Assembly (NCBI RefSeq): GCF_027359675.1
Contig: NZ_CP114786.1
Span: forward strand, 3,694,501-3,758,500
Reading direction: 5' to 3'
From: Roseibium sp. Sym1
GTDB taxonomy: Bacteria; Pseudomonadota; Alphaproteobacteria; Rhizobiales; Stappiaceae
DNA: 64,000 nucleotides
Below, one piece after another: positions 8,516-17,948 of this stretch. Position 1 is the stretch's first letter. Each line of letters starts with the position of its first letter. A program made the position numbers and the translations under genes. The notes below the pieces were generated by a model. That model did not search any database and had not been told where the DNA came from. It saw only the letters and a program-made list of their open reading frames with translations.

Positions 8516-11500
8516 TCAGGAGCCGGCCGTTCCCCAGCCACCGGCCGTCGGCGTGATGACGGTTACCGCCTCTCCGGCTTCCAGGATGGTCTGGTCACAG
8601 CCTTCGAGCTCTTCAACCCGTCCATCCCGCCTGCGGACTTCAGTGCGGCCCAGTTCACCGTCACCGCCTCCGTCGAGACCCTTTGGCGGAACCGTACGGT
8701 GGGACGCCAGGATGGCGCAGTCCATCTTCTCCAGAAAACGAAGCGTCCGTCTTGTGCCGTCCCCGGCTGACCATTTGCCCTTGCCACCGGATCCCTTGCG
8801 GATATGGAAATCTTCCAGCAGCACCGGGAAGCGGAACTCCAGAACTTCGGGATCCGTCAGCCGGGAGTTGGTCATATGGGTGTGGACACCATCCGTGCCG
8901 TTGAATCCCGGGCCGGCCGGTGAGCCGGAGCAGATGGTCTCGTAATATTGATAGGTGTCGTTGCCAAAGGTCAGGTTGTTCATCGTTCCCTGGGCATTTG
9001 CCATGGCGCCAAGAGCTGCAAAGACCGCGTTGGTGACATGCTGGGAGGTTTCCACGTTGCCGGCAACGACGGCTGCAGGGTAGGACGGCCGCAGCATGCA
9101 GTCCTGCGGAATGACGATGTTGATCGGCTTCAGGCAGCCGGCATTCATCGGTATGTCGCCGTCCACCATGACGCGGAAGCAATAGAGGATCGCGGCGCGG
9201 GTCACCGGTTCGGGAGCATTGAAGTTGTTCGGCTTCACGTTCGAGGTGCCGGTGAAGTCGACCGTCGCTTCGCGCTTGTCCTTGTCGACCGTGATCCTGA
9301 CCTTGATTACGGAGCCCTGGTCGGTCGGGTACTCATATTCGGAGTCCTTCAGCGCCTCGATCACGCGCCGGACACTTTCCTCGGCATTGTCCTGAACGTG
9401 GCCCATATAGGCCTGGACCACATCCAGACCGAAATGGCCGACCATCTTGCGCAATTCCTGAATGCCCTTCTCATTGGCCGCGATCTGGGCGGACAGGTCG
9501 GCGACATTCTGGTGAGGGTTCCGGGCCGGGTAGGGGTGATTGGTCAGGAGCTCGACCAGTTCCTGCTCGCGGAACCGTCCCTGATCGACAATCTTGAAAT
9601 TGTCGAAGAGCACCCCTTCCTCGTCGACCGTGGTCGCGCGTGGCGTCATGGAGCCCGGTGCGGAGCCGCCGACATCGGCGTGGTGACCGCGTGACGCGGA
9701 CCAGAACAGGATCTCCTTGCCGTCATCATCGAACACCGGAGAGACCACCGTGATGTCCGGCAGGTGCGTGCCGCCGTTGTAAGGTGCGTTCAGCGCAAAG
9801 ACATCGCCCGGCTTGATCTTGCCCTCGTTGAGCTTGATCACCGTTTCCACCGAGCGGTCCATGGAGCCGAGATGCACCGGCATATGCGGCGCGTTGGCAA
9901 CCAGGGCGCCACCGGCGTCAAAGACGGCGCAGGAGAAATCGAGCCGTTCCTTGATATTGACCGAGTAGGCCGTGTTCTGCAGCGTCACGCCCATCTGTTC
10001 GGCGATCGACATGAACAGGTTGTTGAACACCTCCAGCATCACCGGATCGGCATGGGTGCCGATGGCCTCGGTGCGCTTCAGCGGCACGATGCGCTTCAGG
10101 ATGACATGATCCTTGGCATTGATTTCCGCCTGCCAGCCGTCTTCGACGGCAATGGTCGCGTGCGGTTCGATGATCACCGCCGGGCCGGTCACCTTCATGC
10201 CGGGTTTCAGGCTTTCTCGCTTGAAAACGCCTGCCTTGTGCCAGCCGCCGTCGGAATAAACGCTGGTCGACGTGACCGGGGACGGATTGCTGGAGGCCAG
10301 CGTCAGATCCGGTTCGGTGAGACCGGCTCCGCCACCGGCTGTTTCCACTTCCAGGGCTTCGACGACCACCGGCTTGTTGTCATAGGCAAAGCCGAATTGC
10401 TTCTTGTGTGCCTTTTCGAACGCTCCGCGCATTTCGGCGACCGAACCGAGCGGCACCGGCAAGGGTGTATCGGTGCCGTCATAGCGAAGGTGTGCGGTTG
10501 CCGTCGTCCGGCGGGTGCTTTCCGGAATTGCCTGTTTCTCGAGTTCCGCTTCCGTCTGCGCGGCGAGTTCCTTGCGCAAGGCGGCGAGCTCCGGCAGCAG
10601 GTCCTCGGTCAAGGTCTTGACCACGGCCTTCTGACGGTCCGCCCGGATATCGGCCAGGCCCATGCCGTAGGCCGACAGGATGCCGGAGAAGGGATGCAGG
10701 ATCACGGTCTTCATGCCGAGGCTGTCGGCCACCTGGCAACCGGTCTGGCCGCCGGCCCCGCCGAAGCAGGTGAGGGCATATTCGGTTACGTCGTAGCCGC
10801 GCTGGACCGAGATCTTCTTGATGGCATTGGCCATGTTCTCAACCGCGATCTTCAGAAAACCGTCGGCGACTTCCTCCGGCGTCCGACCGTCGCCGATTCG
10901 CATGGCGAGATCGGTGAAACGCTTGCGGACGATCTCGCCATCGAGTGCTTCATCCTGGTTGGGACCGAAGATTTTCGGGAAGAACTCCGGCACCAGTTTG
11001 CCGGTCATCAGGTTGGCGTCGGTAACGGTCAACGGGCCGCCGCGGCGGTAGCAGGCGGGCCCCGGATTGGCTCCCGCAGAGTCCGGACCGACCTGGAAAC
11101 GGCCGTCGGCATAATGCAGGATCGAGCCGCCGCCTGCCGCGACCGTGTGGATCATCATCATCGGGGCGCGCATGCGCACGCCGGCGACTTCCGTTTCGAA
11201 GGCGCGTTCATATTCACCATCGAAGTGGCAGACATCGGTCGACGTGCCCCCCATGTCGAAGCCGATGATCTTGTTGAAGCCCGCCATGCGCGAGGTTTCA
11301 ACCGCCCCGACGACACCGCCGGCCGGCCCGGACAGGATGGCGTCCTTGCCCTGAAAGAGATCCGCCGCGGTAAGGCCGCCGGAGGACTGCATGAACATCA
11401 GCCGCGGGCCTTCGCCCAGTTCCTCCTGGACCTGGTCCACGTAGCGTCGCAAGATCGGCGAGAGATAGGCATCGACCACCGTCGTGTCTCCACGCCCGAC

Positions 11501-12106
11501 CAGCTTCATCAGCGGCGAGACCTCGTGTGAGACCGAGATCTGCGGGAAGCCGATCTCCTCGGCGATCTGTTTCAGGGCCTGTTCGTGGACCGGATAGGCG
11601 TAGGCGTGCATCAGCACGATGGCGATCGAACGGATGCCGTTGTCCCAGGCTGCCTGCATCTCGGTGCGCGCCTGGGACTGGTCGAGCGTTGTTTCCACCG
11701 TACCGTCGGTGCGAACGCGTTCGGATATTTCATGGACGCTTTCGTACAGCAGTTCCGGCTTGATGATTTCCTTGGCAAAGATATGCGGCCGGGCCTGGTA
11801 GCCGATTTCAAGAGCGTCCCGGAACCCTCTCGTGATGAAAAGAGCGGTGCGCTCACCCTTGCGTTCCAGCAGGGCATTGGTTGCCACCGTTGTGCCCATC
11901 TTGACTGTCGCGACCTTGTCGGAGGGGATCGGTGCGCCTTTTTCAACGCCCAGCAGTTCGCGCACGCCCTGAATGGCGGCGTCCCGGTAGGCTTCCGGGT
12001 TTTCGGAAAGAACCTTGTGCGGATGAAGGGTTCCGTCCGGTGCCCGGCCAACAATGTCGGTAAAGGTGCCACCCCGGTCGACCCAGAAATCCCACTTGGC
12101 TGTCAT
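8516..12106 (-). CDS. fused 5-oxoprolinase/hydantoinase (HyuA-HyuB)
   Basis: A 1196-residue single-chain enzyme of the ATP-dependent 5-oxoprolinase family, opening a cyclic amide (5-oxo-L-proline to glutamate, or a hydantoin). The HyuA half (about 1-670) has the actin-like ATPase loops [11 protein letters not shown] near the N-terminus and [16 protein letters not shown], plus [10 protein letters not shown]. The HyuB half (about 680-1190) contains [16 protein letters not shown] and the glycine-rich [14 protein letters not shown] region. Bacteria often split these into two genes; here they are fused as in eukaryotic OPLAH. A 22-bp palindrome centred 97 bp upstream is shared with the TRAP binding-protein gene, which points to uptake and ring opening of the same compound. 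Confidence 0.9.
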   Translation of the reverse strand: MTAKWDFWVDRGGTFTDIVGRAPDGTLHPHKVLSENPEAYRDAAIQGVRELLGVEKGAPIPSDKVATVKMGTTVATNALLERKGERTALFITRGFRDALEIGYQARPHIFAKEIIKPELLYESVHEISERVRTDGTVETTLDQSQARTEMQAAWDNGIRSIAIVLMHAYAYPVHEQALKQIAEEIGFPQISVSHEVSPLMKLVGRGDTTVVDAYLSPILRRYVDQVQEELGEGPRLMFMQSSGGLTAADLFQGKDAILSGPAGGVVGAVETSRMAGFNKIIGFDMGGTSTDVCHFDGEYERAFETEVAGVRMRAPMMMIHTVAAGGGSILHYADGRFQVGPDSAGANPGPACYRRGGPLTVTDANLMTGKLVPEFFPKIFGPNQDEALDGEIVRKRFTDLAMRIGDGRTPEEVADGFLKIAVENMANAIKKISVQRGYDVTEYALTCFGGAGGQTGCQVADSLGMKTVILHPFSGILSAYGMGLADIRADRQKAVVKTLTEDLLPELAALRKELAAQTEAELEKQAIPESTRRTTATAHLRYDGTDTPLPVPLGSVAEMRGAFEKAHKKQFGFAYDNKPVVVEALEVETAGGGAGLTEPDLTLASSNPSPVTSTSVYSDGGWHKAGVFKRESLKPGMKVTGPAVIIEPHATIAVEDGWQAEINAKDHVILKRIVPLKRTEAIGTHADPVMLEVFNNLFMSIAEQMGVTLQNTAYSVNIKERLDFSCAVFDAGGALVANAPHMPVHLGSMDRSVETVIKLNEGKIKPGDVFALNAPYNGGTHLPDITVVSPVFDDDGKEILFWSASRGHHADVGGSAPGSMTPRATTVDEEGVLFDNFKIVDQGRFREQELVELLTNHPYPARNPHQNVADLSAQIAANEKGIQELRKMVGHFGLDVVQAYMGHVQDNAEESVRRVIEALKDSEYEYPTDQGSVIKVRITVDKDKREATVDFTGTSNVKPNNFNAPEPVTRAAILYCFRVMVDGDIPMNAGCLKPINIVIPQDCMLRPSYPAAVVAGNVETSQHVTNAVFAALGAMANAQGTMNNLTFGNDTYQYYETICSGSPAGPGFNGTDGVHTHMTNSRLTDPEVLEFRFPVLLEDFHIRKGSGGKGKWSAGDGTRRTLRFLEKMDCAILASHRTVPPKGLDGGGDGELGRTEVRRRDGRVEELEGCDQTILEAGEAVTVITPTAGGWGTAGS

Positions 12107-12417
12107 GATCTTCCCTCTGATATTGCCGACTTGGAGGAATACGAGATTCTCCGCCGGTGCTGCGTGTTTTTGATAACAGATGGCATTATGCTGACATTTT
12201 ATCGATAAAATGTCGATGAAAAAATCTGAATACCCGGTTATTCGAACTTTTTATCAGCCGGAGCGATACCATATGGCACTGAGAACAAAGGGAAATCGCG
12301 AAACTTGGGGGGCTTGTGTCAGGCTGCCAGGGATCCGATGAACGGGAGCCCTTCCTGTTTCACCGCGCGAATGGCGTCGATTTCGTGGTGGGAATCCGGT
12401 CTCTAAAGCCGCAGGCG
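12107..12417. other. 311-bp intergenic region with operator
   Basis: The part next to the oxoprolinase gene carries its promoter region and the palindrome at 12193-12214. The remaining ~200 bp up to the end of the GT39-like gene show no gene, repeat or strong stem-loop. Confidence 0.6.
12193..12214. promoter_or_regulatory. perfect 22-bp palindrome, operator candidate for the oxoprolinase gene
   Basis: A perfect inverted repeat with no spacer, centred between 12203 and 12204, with core TTTTATCGATAAAA flanked by ACA and TGT. Its centre is 97 bp upstream of the oxoprolinase start. The same 20-bp design, with one symmetric change, occurs at 13956-13975 before the TRAP binding-protein gene. The likely binder is the MarR-type protein encoded at 17349-17885. 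Confidence 0.75.
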
Positions 12418-13833
12418 TCAGTATGCCGTTGTCCGCTTTAGCAGCCTCAGCCCGCTTGCTCCCCAGCCGAATCGCTGCGCAACGGGGCTGCCCTCGTCCG
12501 CATTGAAGGCCTCGATCGCCGAAGCGGTTTCCTCTTCATTGCTGTGAACGATCAGAAGCCAGTGATCCCGCGAAGCAGCATTGTTCAGGTCTTCGCGTCT
12601 TGTGGCTGCCGTGAACGCCTCCGGGTCGCGCAGGTAATAGGCGAGGGCAGGTGCCGCAAACCCCTTGTAGAGCACCAGACGGTCCTCCGGCTGACGGATT
12701 GACTTGTAGTCCTCGACAATCAGGCGCCACTCGGGCCGGATCTTTTCCGTCAGTGTGAACCTGAGTTCCGGATAGGACAGGAACACGGCTGCCGCCAGCA
12801 CGGCGATTGGCGCGAATACCGGGTGAAGGCGCTGCGCAACCGCGGCGGCCAGCAGCAGAAGGCCCGGCCAGGCGGCAATCAGGTAGCGGTCGAACAGGAT
12901 TGGCTGAACGAGGACGGAATAGAGATAGGCGAGTAGCGGCGGGCCGAGAGCATAGGCGGCGCACACGAGGTTTGCCTGGCGCATGAAGGTGGTGGCGCTA
13001 TCCTTGTCTTTGCGCGGCAGGAGCGCCAGCAGGCAGACGAGCGCCATCGCCGACAGAAGCCAGAACAGGGTCAGAGATCCGGATATGCTGAACACCATCC
13101 CTTTCAGGAAAGGAAGATCCGGATAGGCGATCCAGAAGCCTTCCTCCGCGACCGAGCGCGCACGGTTCGCCAATATGATCAGCCAGGGAACAAACAGGAG
13201 CGTGCTGCCGGCCATGGCAAGGCATGCCCGGAACGCATTTGACCCCCGGATCGGTTTCTTGCGGAGGAAATCCAGGAATACGATGCCGGCGCAGACCAGT
13301 CCCACCGGGGCAAATCCCAGCAGGGCATAGATATGGCTGTAGAGAAACAACGCCCCGGCGACCACGAGTGCAAGCAGCCAGCGGCCGGAAGGATGCTGCA
13401 GCACCTTCAGCGTCGCCAGAAGAAAGAACAGGCCGGTTGCCGCCAGCAGCGCATACATGCGCGCTTCGGTCGAATACCAGATGTGGAACGGAGAGACCGC
13501 GAGCAGCGCGGTGGCCAGCAACCCGGCGGGTCGTCCGGCCAGCATCATGCCGATGGGATACATCAGCAATACGGCGGCGACACCGAGCACAGCAGACGGC
13601 AGCCGGAGAGCGGTTTCGCTGTCACCCAGCACCGGCATGGATGCCCAGAGGAGGACATTGTGCAGCGGCGGATAGTTGTCTCCGGCAACGGATCTCAACA
13701 GCGCGCCGAAACTCCCGCTGGACTGGCTCCAGCTGACGGCCTCGTCATACCAGAGGCTGGTCCGGTCGAGGTCGTGCACTCTGAGCAGGGCGGCAACAAT
13801 CAGCAGGAGTAGCAGGAGCAGAACAGGGACCAT
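12418..13833 (-). CDS. GT39/ArnT-like polytopic membrane glycosyltransferase
   Basis: A polytopic protein of about 471 residues with roughly ten hydrophobic helices. The first extracytoplasmic loop has the GT-C signature SLWYDEAVSW followed by NYPPLHNVLL, where the Asp-Glu pair is the conserved catalytic or metal site of GT39/ArnT-type enzymes. These transfer sugars from polyprenyl-phosphate donors to lipids or proteins on the periplasmic side; acceptor and donor are unknown. The ATG at 13833 is preferred; a TTG at 13899 would add 22 hydrophilic residues. It points away from the TRAP genes and its upstream region overlaps theirs, so it may sense the same operator, but a metabolic link is not evident. 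Confidence 0.8.
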   Translation of the reverse strand: MVPVLLLLLLLIVAALLRVHDLDRTSLWYDEAVSWSQSSGSFGALLRSVAGDNYPPLHNVLLWASMPVLGDSETALRLPSAVLGVAAVLLMYPIGMMLAGRPAGLLATALLAVSPFHIWYSTEARMYALLAATGLFFLLATLKVLQHPSGRWLLALVVAGALFLYSHIYALLGFAPVGLVCAGIVFLDFLRKKPIRGSNAFRACLAMAGSTLLFVPWLIILANRARSVAEEGFWIAYPDLPFLKGMVFSISGSLTLFWLLSAMALVCLLALLPRKDKDSATTFMRQANLVCAAYALGPPLLAYLYSVLVQPILFDRYLIAAWPGLLLLAAAVAQRLHPVFAPIAVLAAAVFLSYPELRFTLTEKIRPEWRLIVEDYKSIRQPEDRLVLYKGFAAPALAYYLRDPEAFTAATRREDLNNAASRDHWLLIVHSNEEETASAIEAFNADEGSPVAQRFGWGASGLRLLKRTTAY

Positions 13834-13948
13834 GTGCCTGGCCCGAAACCCCTCTAGATCATGTTTCCGCAATTCCCGTCCCTCCGCCTGGTTGCGCAAA
13901 CGCTAGCCAATGACCCGGACAGAAGAAAGAAACTTTCGTAGAGAAAGC

Positions 13949-13954
13949 TATAAT
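13949..13954 (+). promoter_or_regulatory. -10 element of the dctP promoter
   Basis: A consensus TATAAT lies directly before the palindrome at 13956-13975, placing the expected transcription start within the operator. No convincing -35 hexamer is visible. Confidence 0.5.
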
Positions 13955-13955
13955 C

Positions 13956-13975
13956 ACAATTTATCGATAAATTGT
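13956..13975. promoter_or_regulatory. perfect 20-bp palindrome, operator candidate for the TRAP operon
   Basis: A perfect inverted repeat with core ATTTATCGATAAAT inside ACA...TGT. It differs from the 12193-12214 palindrome only at positions 4 and 17, and the two differences compensate each other so symmetry is kept. It overlaps the predicted transcription start after the TATAAT at 13949, the position expected of a repressor site. It lies 117 bp before the dctP start codon. Confidence 0.8.
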
Positions 13976-14091
13976 TGATGTTTTCGGATTTTGAGTCTAC
14001 TCTTTTCGAAGATGCGCTCCCAAAGGGGCCGAAAGAACGCACCTGGAGGCGCATCCCGACGGGCAAGACCCGCTTCCTAGAGGAGACTATC

Positions 14092-15087
14092 ATGCTGCAA
14101 TCACGTATTCTGACCCGCGCCGGCCTGAGCCTGGCAGCTGCCGCCGCCTTCAGCCTCGCAGGCTTTACCGCTGCATCCGCCGAAACCAAGTGGGACATGC
14201 CGACTCCCTATGGTGACGGCAACTTCCATACCCAGAACATCGCCGCCTTCGCTGACGAAGTGAAGGAAAAGACGGGCGGTTCCCTGGTGATCCAGATTCA
14301 TTCCGCCGGCTCGCTGTTCAAGCATCCTGAAATCAAGAATGCCGTGCGCAAGGGCCTCGCGCCGATCGGCGAAGTGCTCGTGTCGCGCCTCTCCAACGAA
14401 GACCCTGTCTTCGGCGTCGACTCCGTGCCGTTCCTGGCGCCCTCCTACGACCAGGCCTGGAAGCTCTACCAGGCAGCCAAACCGGCCATGGAAGAAAAGC
14501 TCGGCGAACAGGGCCTTCAGCTTCTCTACTCCGTGCCGTGGCCGCCCCAGGGCATCTATGCCAAGAAGGAGGTTTCCGAAATCGGTGACCTCAGCGGTCT
14601 GAAGATCCGCGCCTACAACGCGGCAACCGAGCGCCTGGCCATTCTTGCCGGCGGCGTGACGGCTCAGATCGAAGCCCCGGACATTCCGACCGCTTTCTCG
14701 ACCGGTCGTGTCGATGCCATGATTACCTCGCCTTCCACCGGTGCCAACTCCAAGGCATGGGACTTTGTGAGCCACTATCACGACACGCAGGCCTGGCTGC
14801 CGAAAAACATGGTGTTCGTCAACAAGTCCGCCTTCGATGCCCTGAGCGATGCGGAAAAAGCGGCCGTTCTCGAAGCTGCGGCAACTGCTGAAAAGCGCGG
14901 TTGGGAAGCCTCCAAGGTGGAAACCAAGTCGAAGACGGAAGTTCTGGCCGAAAACGGCATCACTGTCGTCCAGCCGTCCAGCAAGCTGATCGAGGAACTT
15001 GCGGCTATCGGTGAAACCATGGCCGCCGAGTGGCAGGCCGAAGCCGGCGATACCGGCGCGGCCGTCCTCGAAGCCTACAAGAACTGA
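14092..15087 (+). CDS. TRAP transporter substrate-binding protein (DctP family)
   Basis: A 331-residue periplasmic binding protein with a clear signal peptide (SRILTRAGLSLAAAAAFSL, ending near SAE). It has the DctP fold, including the conserved arginine region LSGLKIRAYNAATERLA followed by DAMITSPSTGANSKAWDF. It delivers an organic acid or related anion to the DctQM permease encoded next. The ATG at 14092 begins the signal peptide; upstream codons to 13972 run through the operator and are not coding. Given the shared operator with the oxoprolinase gene, a cyclic amide such as 5-oxoproline is a plausible ligand, but this is inference. Confidence 0.92.
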   Translation: MLQSRILTRAGLSLAAAAAFSLAGFTAASAETKWDMPTPYGDGNFHTQNIAAFADEVKEKTGGSLVIQIHSAGSLFKHPEIKNAVRKGLAPIGEVLVSRLSNEDPVFGVDSVPFLAPSYDQAWKLYQAAKPAMEEKLGEQGLQLLYSVPWPPQGIYAKKEVSEIGDLSGLKIRAYNAATERLAILAGGVTAQIEAPDIPTAFSTGRVDAMITSPSTGANSKAWDFVSHYHDTQAWLPKNMVFVNKSAFDALSDAEKAAVLEAAATAEKRGWEASKVETKSKTEVLAENGITVVQPSSKLIEELAAIGETMAAEWQAEAGDTGAAVLEAYKN

Positions 15088-15093
15088 AACAAC

Positions 15094-15122
15094 GACGCCG
15101 GGCCAAATGCCCGGCGTCTTCT
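15094..15122 (+). terminator. stem-loop after dctP, likely attenuator
   Basis: GACGCCGGGC and GCCCGGCGTC pair perfectly around CAAAT, followed by TTCTT. It lies between the binding-protein and permease genes, where partial termination would keep binding protein in excess over the membrane subunits. Confidence 0.75.
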
Positions 15123-15364
15123 TATCAGTTGCTGAAAGCAAGCGTGACCCGGACCAAACTACCTGGCGGCAGTCTCAGGACCGCGTGCAAGGTGGATGAC
15201 AAAAGGCGTTTCTTCGGTCATCCCGGGACCTTCGCCACCTGCCTGAAGGCCTACGACCGCCGCTGGTGAAGGACGATGCATGCGCTGCCCCGACGGCAGG
15301 CGATTGCGGACCGGTCGAACGATCAACTACACATAAAACTTGCTCATACCGGTGGGGGAAGCCG

Positions 15365-15922
15365 ATGCGAAAGGCTTTGAATACTCTCTATCAGGCGGCC
15401 ACGGCCCTTGCCGCATGCTGTCTGCTAATCATCGCCACGCTCGTAGCGCTGCAGGTGCTCGGTCGTATTGTCGATTACCTGATGACATCTGCGGGGCTTG
15501 AACCGTTCAGGTTTCAGGTGCCATCGCTTGCCGAAATCGCCGGTTTCCTGCTTGTCGGGGCGTCCTTTCTGGCTCTGGCGGGAACGCTGCGCAACAACGA
15601 CCACATTCGCGTGTCCATGCTGCTTCAGGCGGTTCCCGCCGGGGTGGCGCGCCTTCTCAACATCTGGGTAATTGCGATCGCCTTTGCACTGGCGTCGTTT
15701 TTCACTTGGAACGCGGCTCAGCTTGCACTCGACAGCTACAAGTTCAGCGAAACGTCCTACGGCGTCATTCCTGTTCCATTGGTCTACCCGCAAGCGGTGA
15801 TGACCCTCGGACTGCTGGTCTTCACCATTTCCCTGCTCGATGATCTGATCGTTGCGCTGACTGGTCGGGAACCGAGTTTCGAAACGGTCGTCAAGGCCGA
15901 CGCGATCGAGGGGAAAGAATAA
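15365..15922 (+). CDS. TRAP transporter small permease subunit (DctQ family)
   Basis: A 185-residue inner-membrane protein with four hydrophobic helices, as expected for DctQ, and the family motif in the second region (PSLAEIAGFLLVGASFLAL ... LRNNDHIRV). It partners the large subunit in sodium-driven uptake. The ATG at 15365 has a GGGGGAAG ribosome site; earlier in-frame codons lack one. Its stop overlaps the dctM start by one base (TAATG), indicating translational coupling. It follows dctP after a 277-bp gap holding the stem-loop at 15094. Confidence 0.9.
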   Translation: MRKALNTLYQAATALAACCLLIIATLVALQVLGRIVDYLMTSAGLEPFRFQVPSLAEIAGFLLVGASFLALAGTLRNNDHIRVSMLLQAVPAGVARLLNIWVIAIAFALASFFTWNAAQLALDSYKFSETSYGVIPVPLVYPQAVMTLGLLVFTISLLDDLIVALTGREPSFETVVKADAIEGKE

Positions 15923-17226
15923 TGGACCTCTCTGTGATCGCCATATTGCTGGGTCTGGGAATGCTGGCGGCGCTGGCCACCGGGATCTGGGTAGCCGTGG
16001 CACTTTTCTCCGTTGCGCTGGCTGCGATGATCTTGCTGGTTTCCGTGCCCGCCGGCACCGTCATGGCCACCACGGTCTGGGGAGCCGCCAATTCCTGGGA
16101 CCTGACGGCCCTGCCGATGTTCATCTGGATGGGCGAGATCCTGTTCCGGTCACGTCTGTCGGAGGACATGTTCGCCGGCCTGTCGCCATGGATGCGCAAT
16201 CTGCCGGGCCGGCTGCTCCACGTGAACATTCTCGGTTGCGGCATCTTTGCGGCCGTTTCCGGTTCGTCGGCGGCCACGACCGCCACCATCGGCCGCATGT
16301 CGCTGCCGGAACTGAAGCAACGCGGTTATGACGAGCGCATGGCGATCGGCACGCTCGCGGGATCGGGCACGCTGGGCCTGCTGATCCCGCCGTCGATCAT
16401 CCTGATCGTCTACGGCGCGGCAACCGAGCAGTCGATCGCACGTTTGTTCATGGCCGGTGTTCTGCCCGGTGCTATGCTGTGTGTTCTCTTCATGGGCTAT
16501 GTTGCGATCTGGGCCCTCTTGAACAGGCAGAAGATGCCCGCGCAGGAAGACACCATGCCCTATGGGGCAAGGCTCCGGGCGACCCTGCGGCTGCTTCCGG
16601 TCATTGGCCTGATCATCGGCATCATCGGATCCATCTATGCCGGGCTTGCCTCGCCGACCGAGGCTGCCGCCATCGGCGTGATGCTGTCCCTGCTGCTTTC
16701 CTGGGCGAGCGGTACACTCAACCGGCAGAGCTTTACGGAAGCGCTGATGGGCGCAACCCGAACCTCCTGCATGATCGCGTTCATCCTGGCCGGAGCGGCT
16801 TTCCTGACCGTGGCCATGGGCTATACCGGCATCCCGCGGGAACTGGCGGCCTGGATCGGCTCCATGAACCTTTCGCCCTACGCGTTGCTGATCGCGCTGA
16901 CGCTGTTCTTCGTCGTGCTGGGCTGCTTCCTGGATGGAATCTCGGTCGTGGTTCTGACCACCTCGGTCATCCTGCCCATGGTCGAGCAGGCCGGCATGGA
17001 CCTGATCTGGTTCGGCATCTACCTGGTTCTGGTGGTGGAAATGAGCCAGATCACGCCGCCGGTCGGCTTCAACCTGTTCGTTTTGCAGGGCATGACCGGG
17101 TACAACATCTTCAAGGTCGCGAAGATGGCCCTGCCATTCTTCCTGCTGATGATCGTGGCTATTGTGCTGATCGTGGCGTTCCCGGATCTGGCCCTCTGGC
17201 TTCCGCAGGCCATGCAGGGCGGATAG
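15922..17226 (+). CDS. TRAP transporter large permease subunit (DctM family)
   Basis: A 434-residue inner-membrane carrier of the expected DctM length with about 12 helices. Conserved stretches include the scaffold/transport motifs SGSSAATTATIGRMSLPELKQ and GTLGLLIPPSIILIVYG, and ITPPVGFNLFVLQG near the C-terminus. It forms the transport pathway with DctQ, using the sodium gradient and substrate delivered by DctP. The start overlaps the dctQ stop. The regulator gene follows 122 bp downstream. Confidence 0.93.
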   Translation: MDLSVIAILLGLGMLAALATGIWVAVALFSVALAAMILLVSVPAGTVMATTVWGAANSWDLTALPMFIWMGEILFRSRLSEDMFAGLSPWMRNLPGRLLHVNILGCGIFAAVSGSSAATTATIGRMSLPELKQRGYDERMAIGTLAGSGTLGLLIPPSIILIVYGAATEQSIARLFMAGVLPGAMLCVLFMGYVAIWALLNRQKMPAQEDTMPYGARLRATLRLLPVIGLIIGIIGSIYAGLASPTEAAAIGVMLSLLLSWASGTLNRQSFTEALMGATRTSCMIAFILAGAAFLTVAMGYTGIPRELAAWIGSMNLSPYALLIALTLFFVVLGCFLDGISVVVLTTSVILPMVEQAGMDLIWFGIYLVLVVEMSQITPPVGFNLFVLQGMTGYNIFKVAKMALPFFLLMIVAIVLIVAFPDLALWLPQAMQGG

Positions 17227-17348
17227 CGCAACTTGCGTTCGGCCTCGGTCCGGACTAAGTGCTCTGAACTTGAATGTCCGCCTGGCACGTGCAATCCAAA
17301 CGGAGCGCATGTGCCGGGTGGTTTCGCCAATCGTTCTGGAGACTGGAT

Positions 17349-17885
17349 GTGACCGACAAGACGGAAAAGAATGCCGAACTTCCCATCGGTCCTGTCGTCT
17401 CGGCCGCGCACCTGGCATCCGGTGCCATGCCGGCGCTCTCGGAGATCGAGTTCGCCGTGACGATGATGGTCAATGCCTATCACCGCTGGATGGTGCGTTG
17501 CATGGCAGCCAGCGGCTCGGAAGGCCTGGGCCCGCTTGATGTGCTTGTGCTGCATTCGGTCAATCATCGGGGCCGCGCCAAGACCCTGTCCGACATCTGC
17601 CTGGTGCTCAACATCGAGGACACCCACACGGTGACCTACGCCCTGAAGAAGCTTGAAAAGGCGGGACTGATTTCGTCCGGGCGCCGGGGCAAGGAAAAGA
17701 CCGCGGAAATCACGTCTGAGGGGGAAACGGCCTGCCTGGAATACAGGCGCCTGCGGGAAGCCCTTCTGGTGAAGCCGATGAAGGCGCTGGGCCTTGATGA
17801 GGGCGAATTGTCCAGGCTGGCCGCGACGCTGCGTCTTGTTTCCGGCAATTACGACCAGGCCGCCAGGGCCGCTGCCGCCATGTAG
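17349..17885 (+). CDS. MarR-type winged-helix transcriptional regulator
   Basis: A 178-residue protein with a MarR-like winged helix (about residues 70-145). The recognition helix lies around LNIEDTHTVTYALKKLEKAGLI and the wing around SSGRRGKEKTAEITSEG. Helices on either side fit dimerisation. The GTG at 17349 is chosen for its GGAG site seven bases upstream; earlier codons are not protein-like. Its place directly after dctPQM, and the paired palindromes before dctP and the oxoprolinase gene, make it the prime candidate for the local regulator. Whether it represses or activates, and its effector, are not visible. Confidence 0.82.
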   Translation: MTDKTEKNAELPIGPVVSAAHLASGAMPALSEIEFAVTMMVNAYHRWMVRCMAASGSEGLGPLDVLVLHSVNHRGRAKTLSDICLVLNIEDTHTVTYALKKLEKAGLISSGRRGKEKTAEITSEGETACLEYRRLREALLVKPMKALGLDEGELSRLAATLRLVSGNYDQAARAAAAM

Positions 17886-17921
17886 CCGTTCGAGTGCGGG
17901 GCATCCTTTTTGCGTTGTATG

Positions 17922-17939
17922 CTACAAGATTTCTTGTAG
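17922..17939. promoter_or_regulatory. ArsR operator candidate
   Basis: CTACAAG and CTTGTAG form a perfect 7-bp inverted repeat around ATTT, ending nine bases before the arsRC start codon. Position and size fit autoregulation by an ArsR-family repressor. The close spacing to the start and the lack of a Shine-Dalgarno sequence suggest a very short or leaderless mRNA. Confidence 0.7.
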
Positions 17940-17948
17940 TATCGAATT

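Noticed and set aside
9764..11530. 588-codon open frame on the plus strand
   Set aside because: It is antisense to the oxoprolinase/hydantoinase gene, has His/Arg/Gly-rich composition typical of the reverse frame of GC-rich coding DNA, and no domain.
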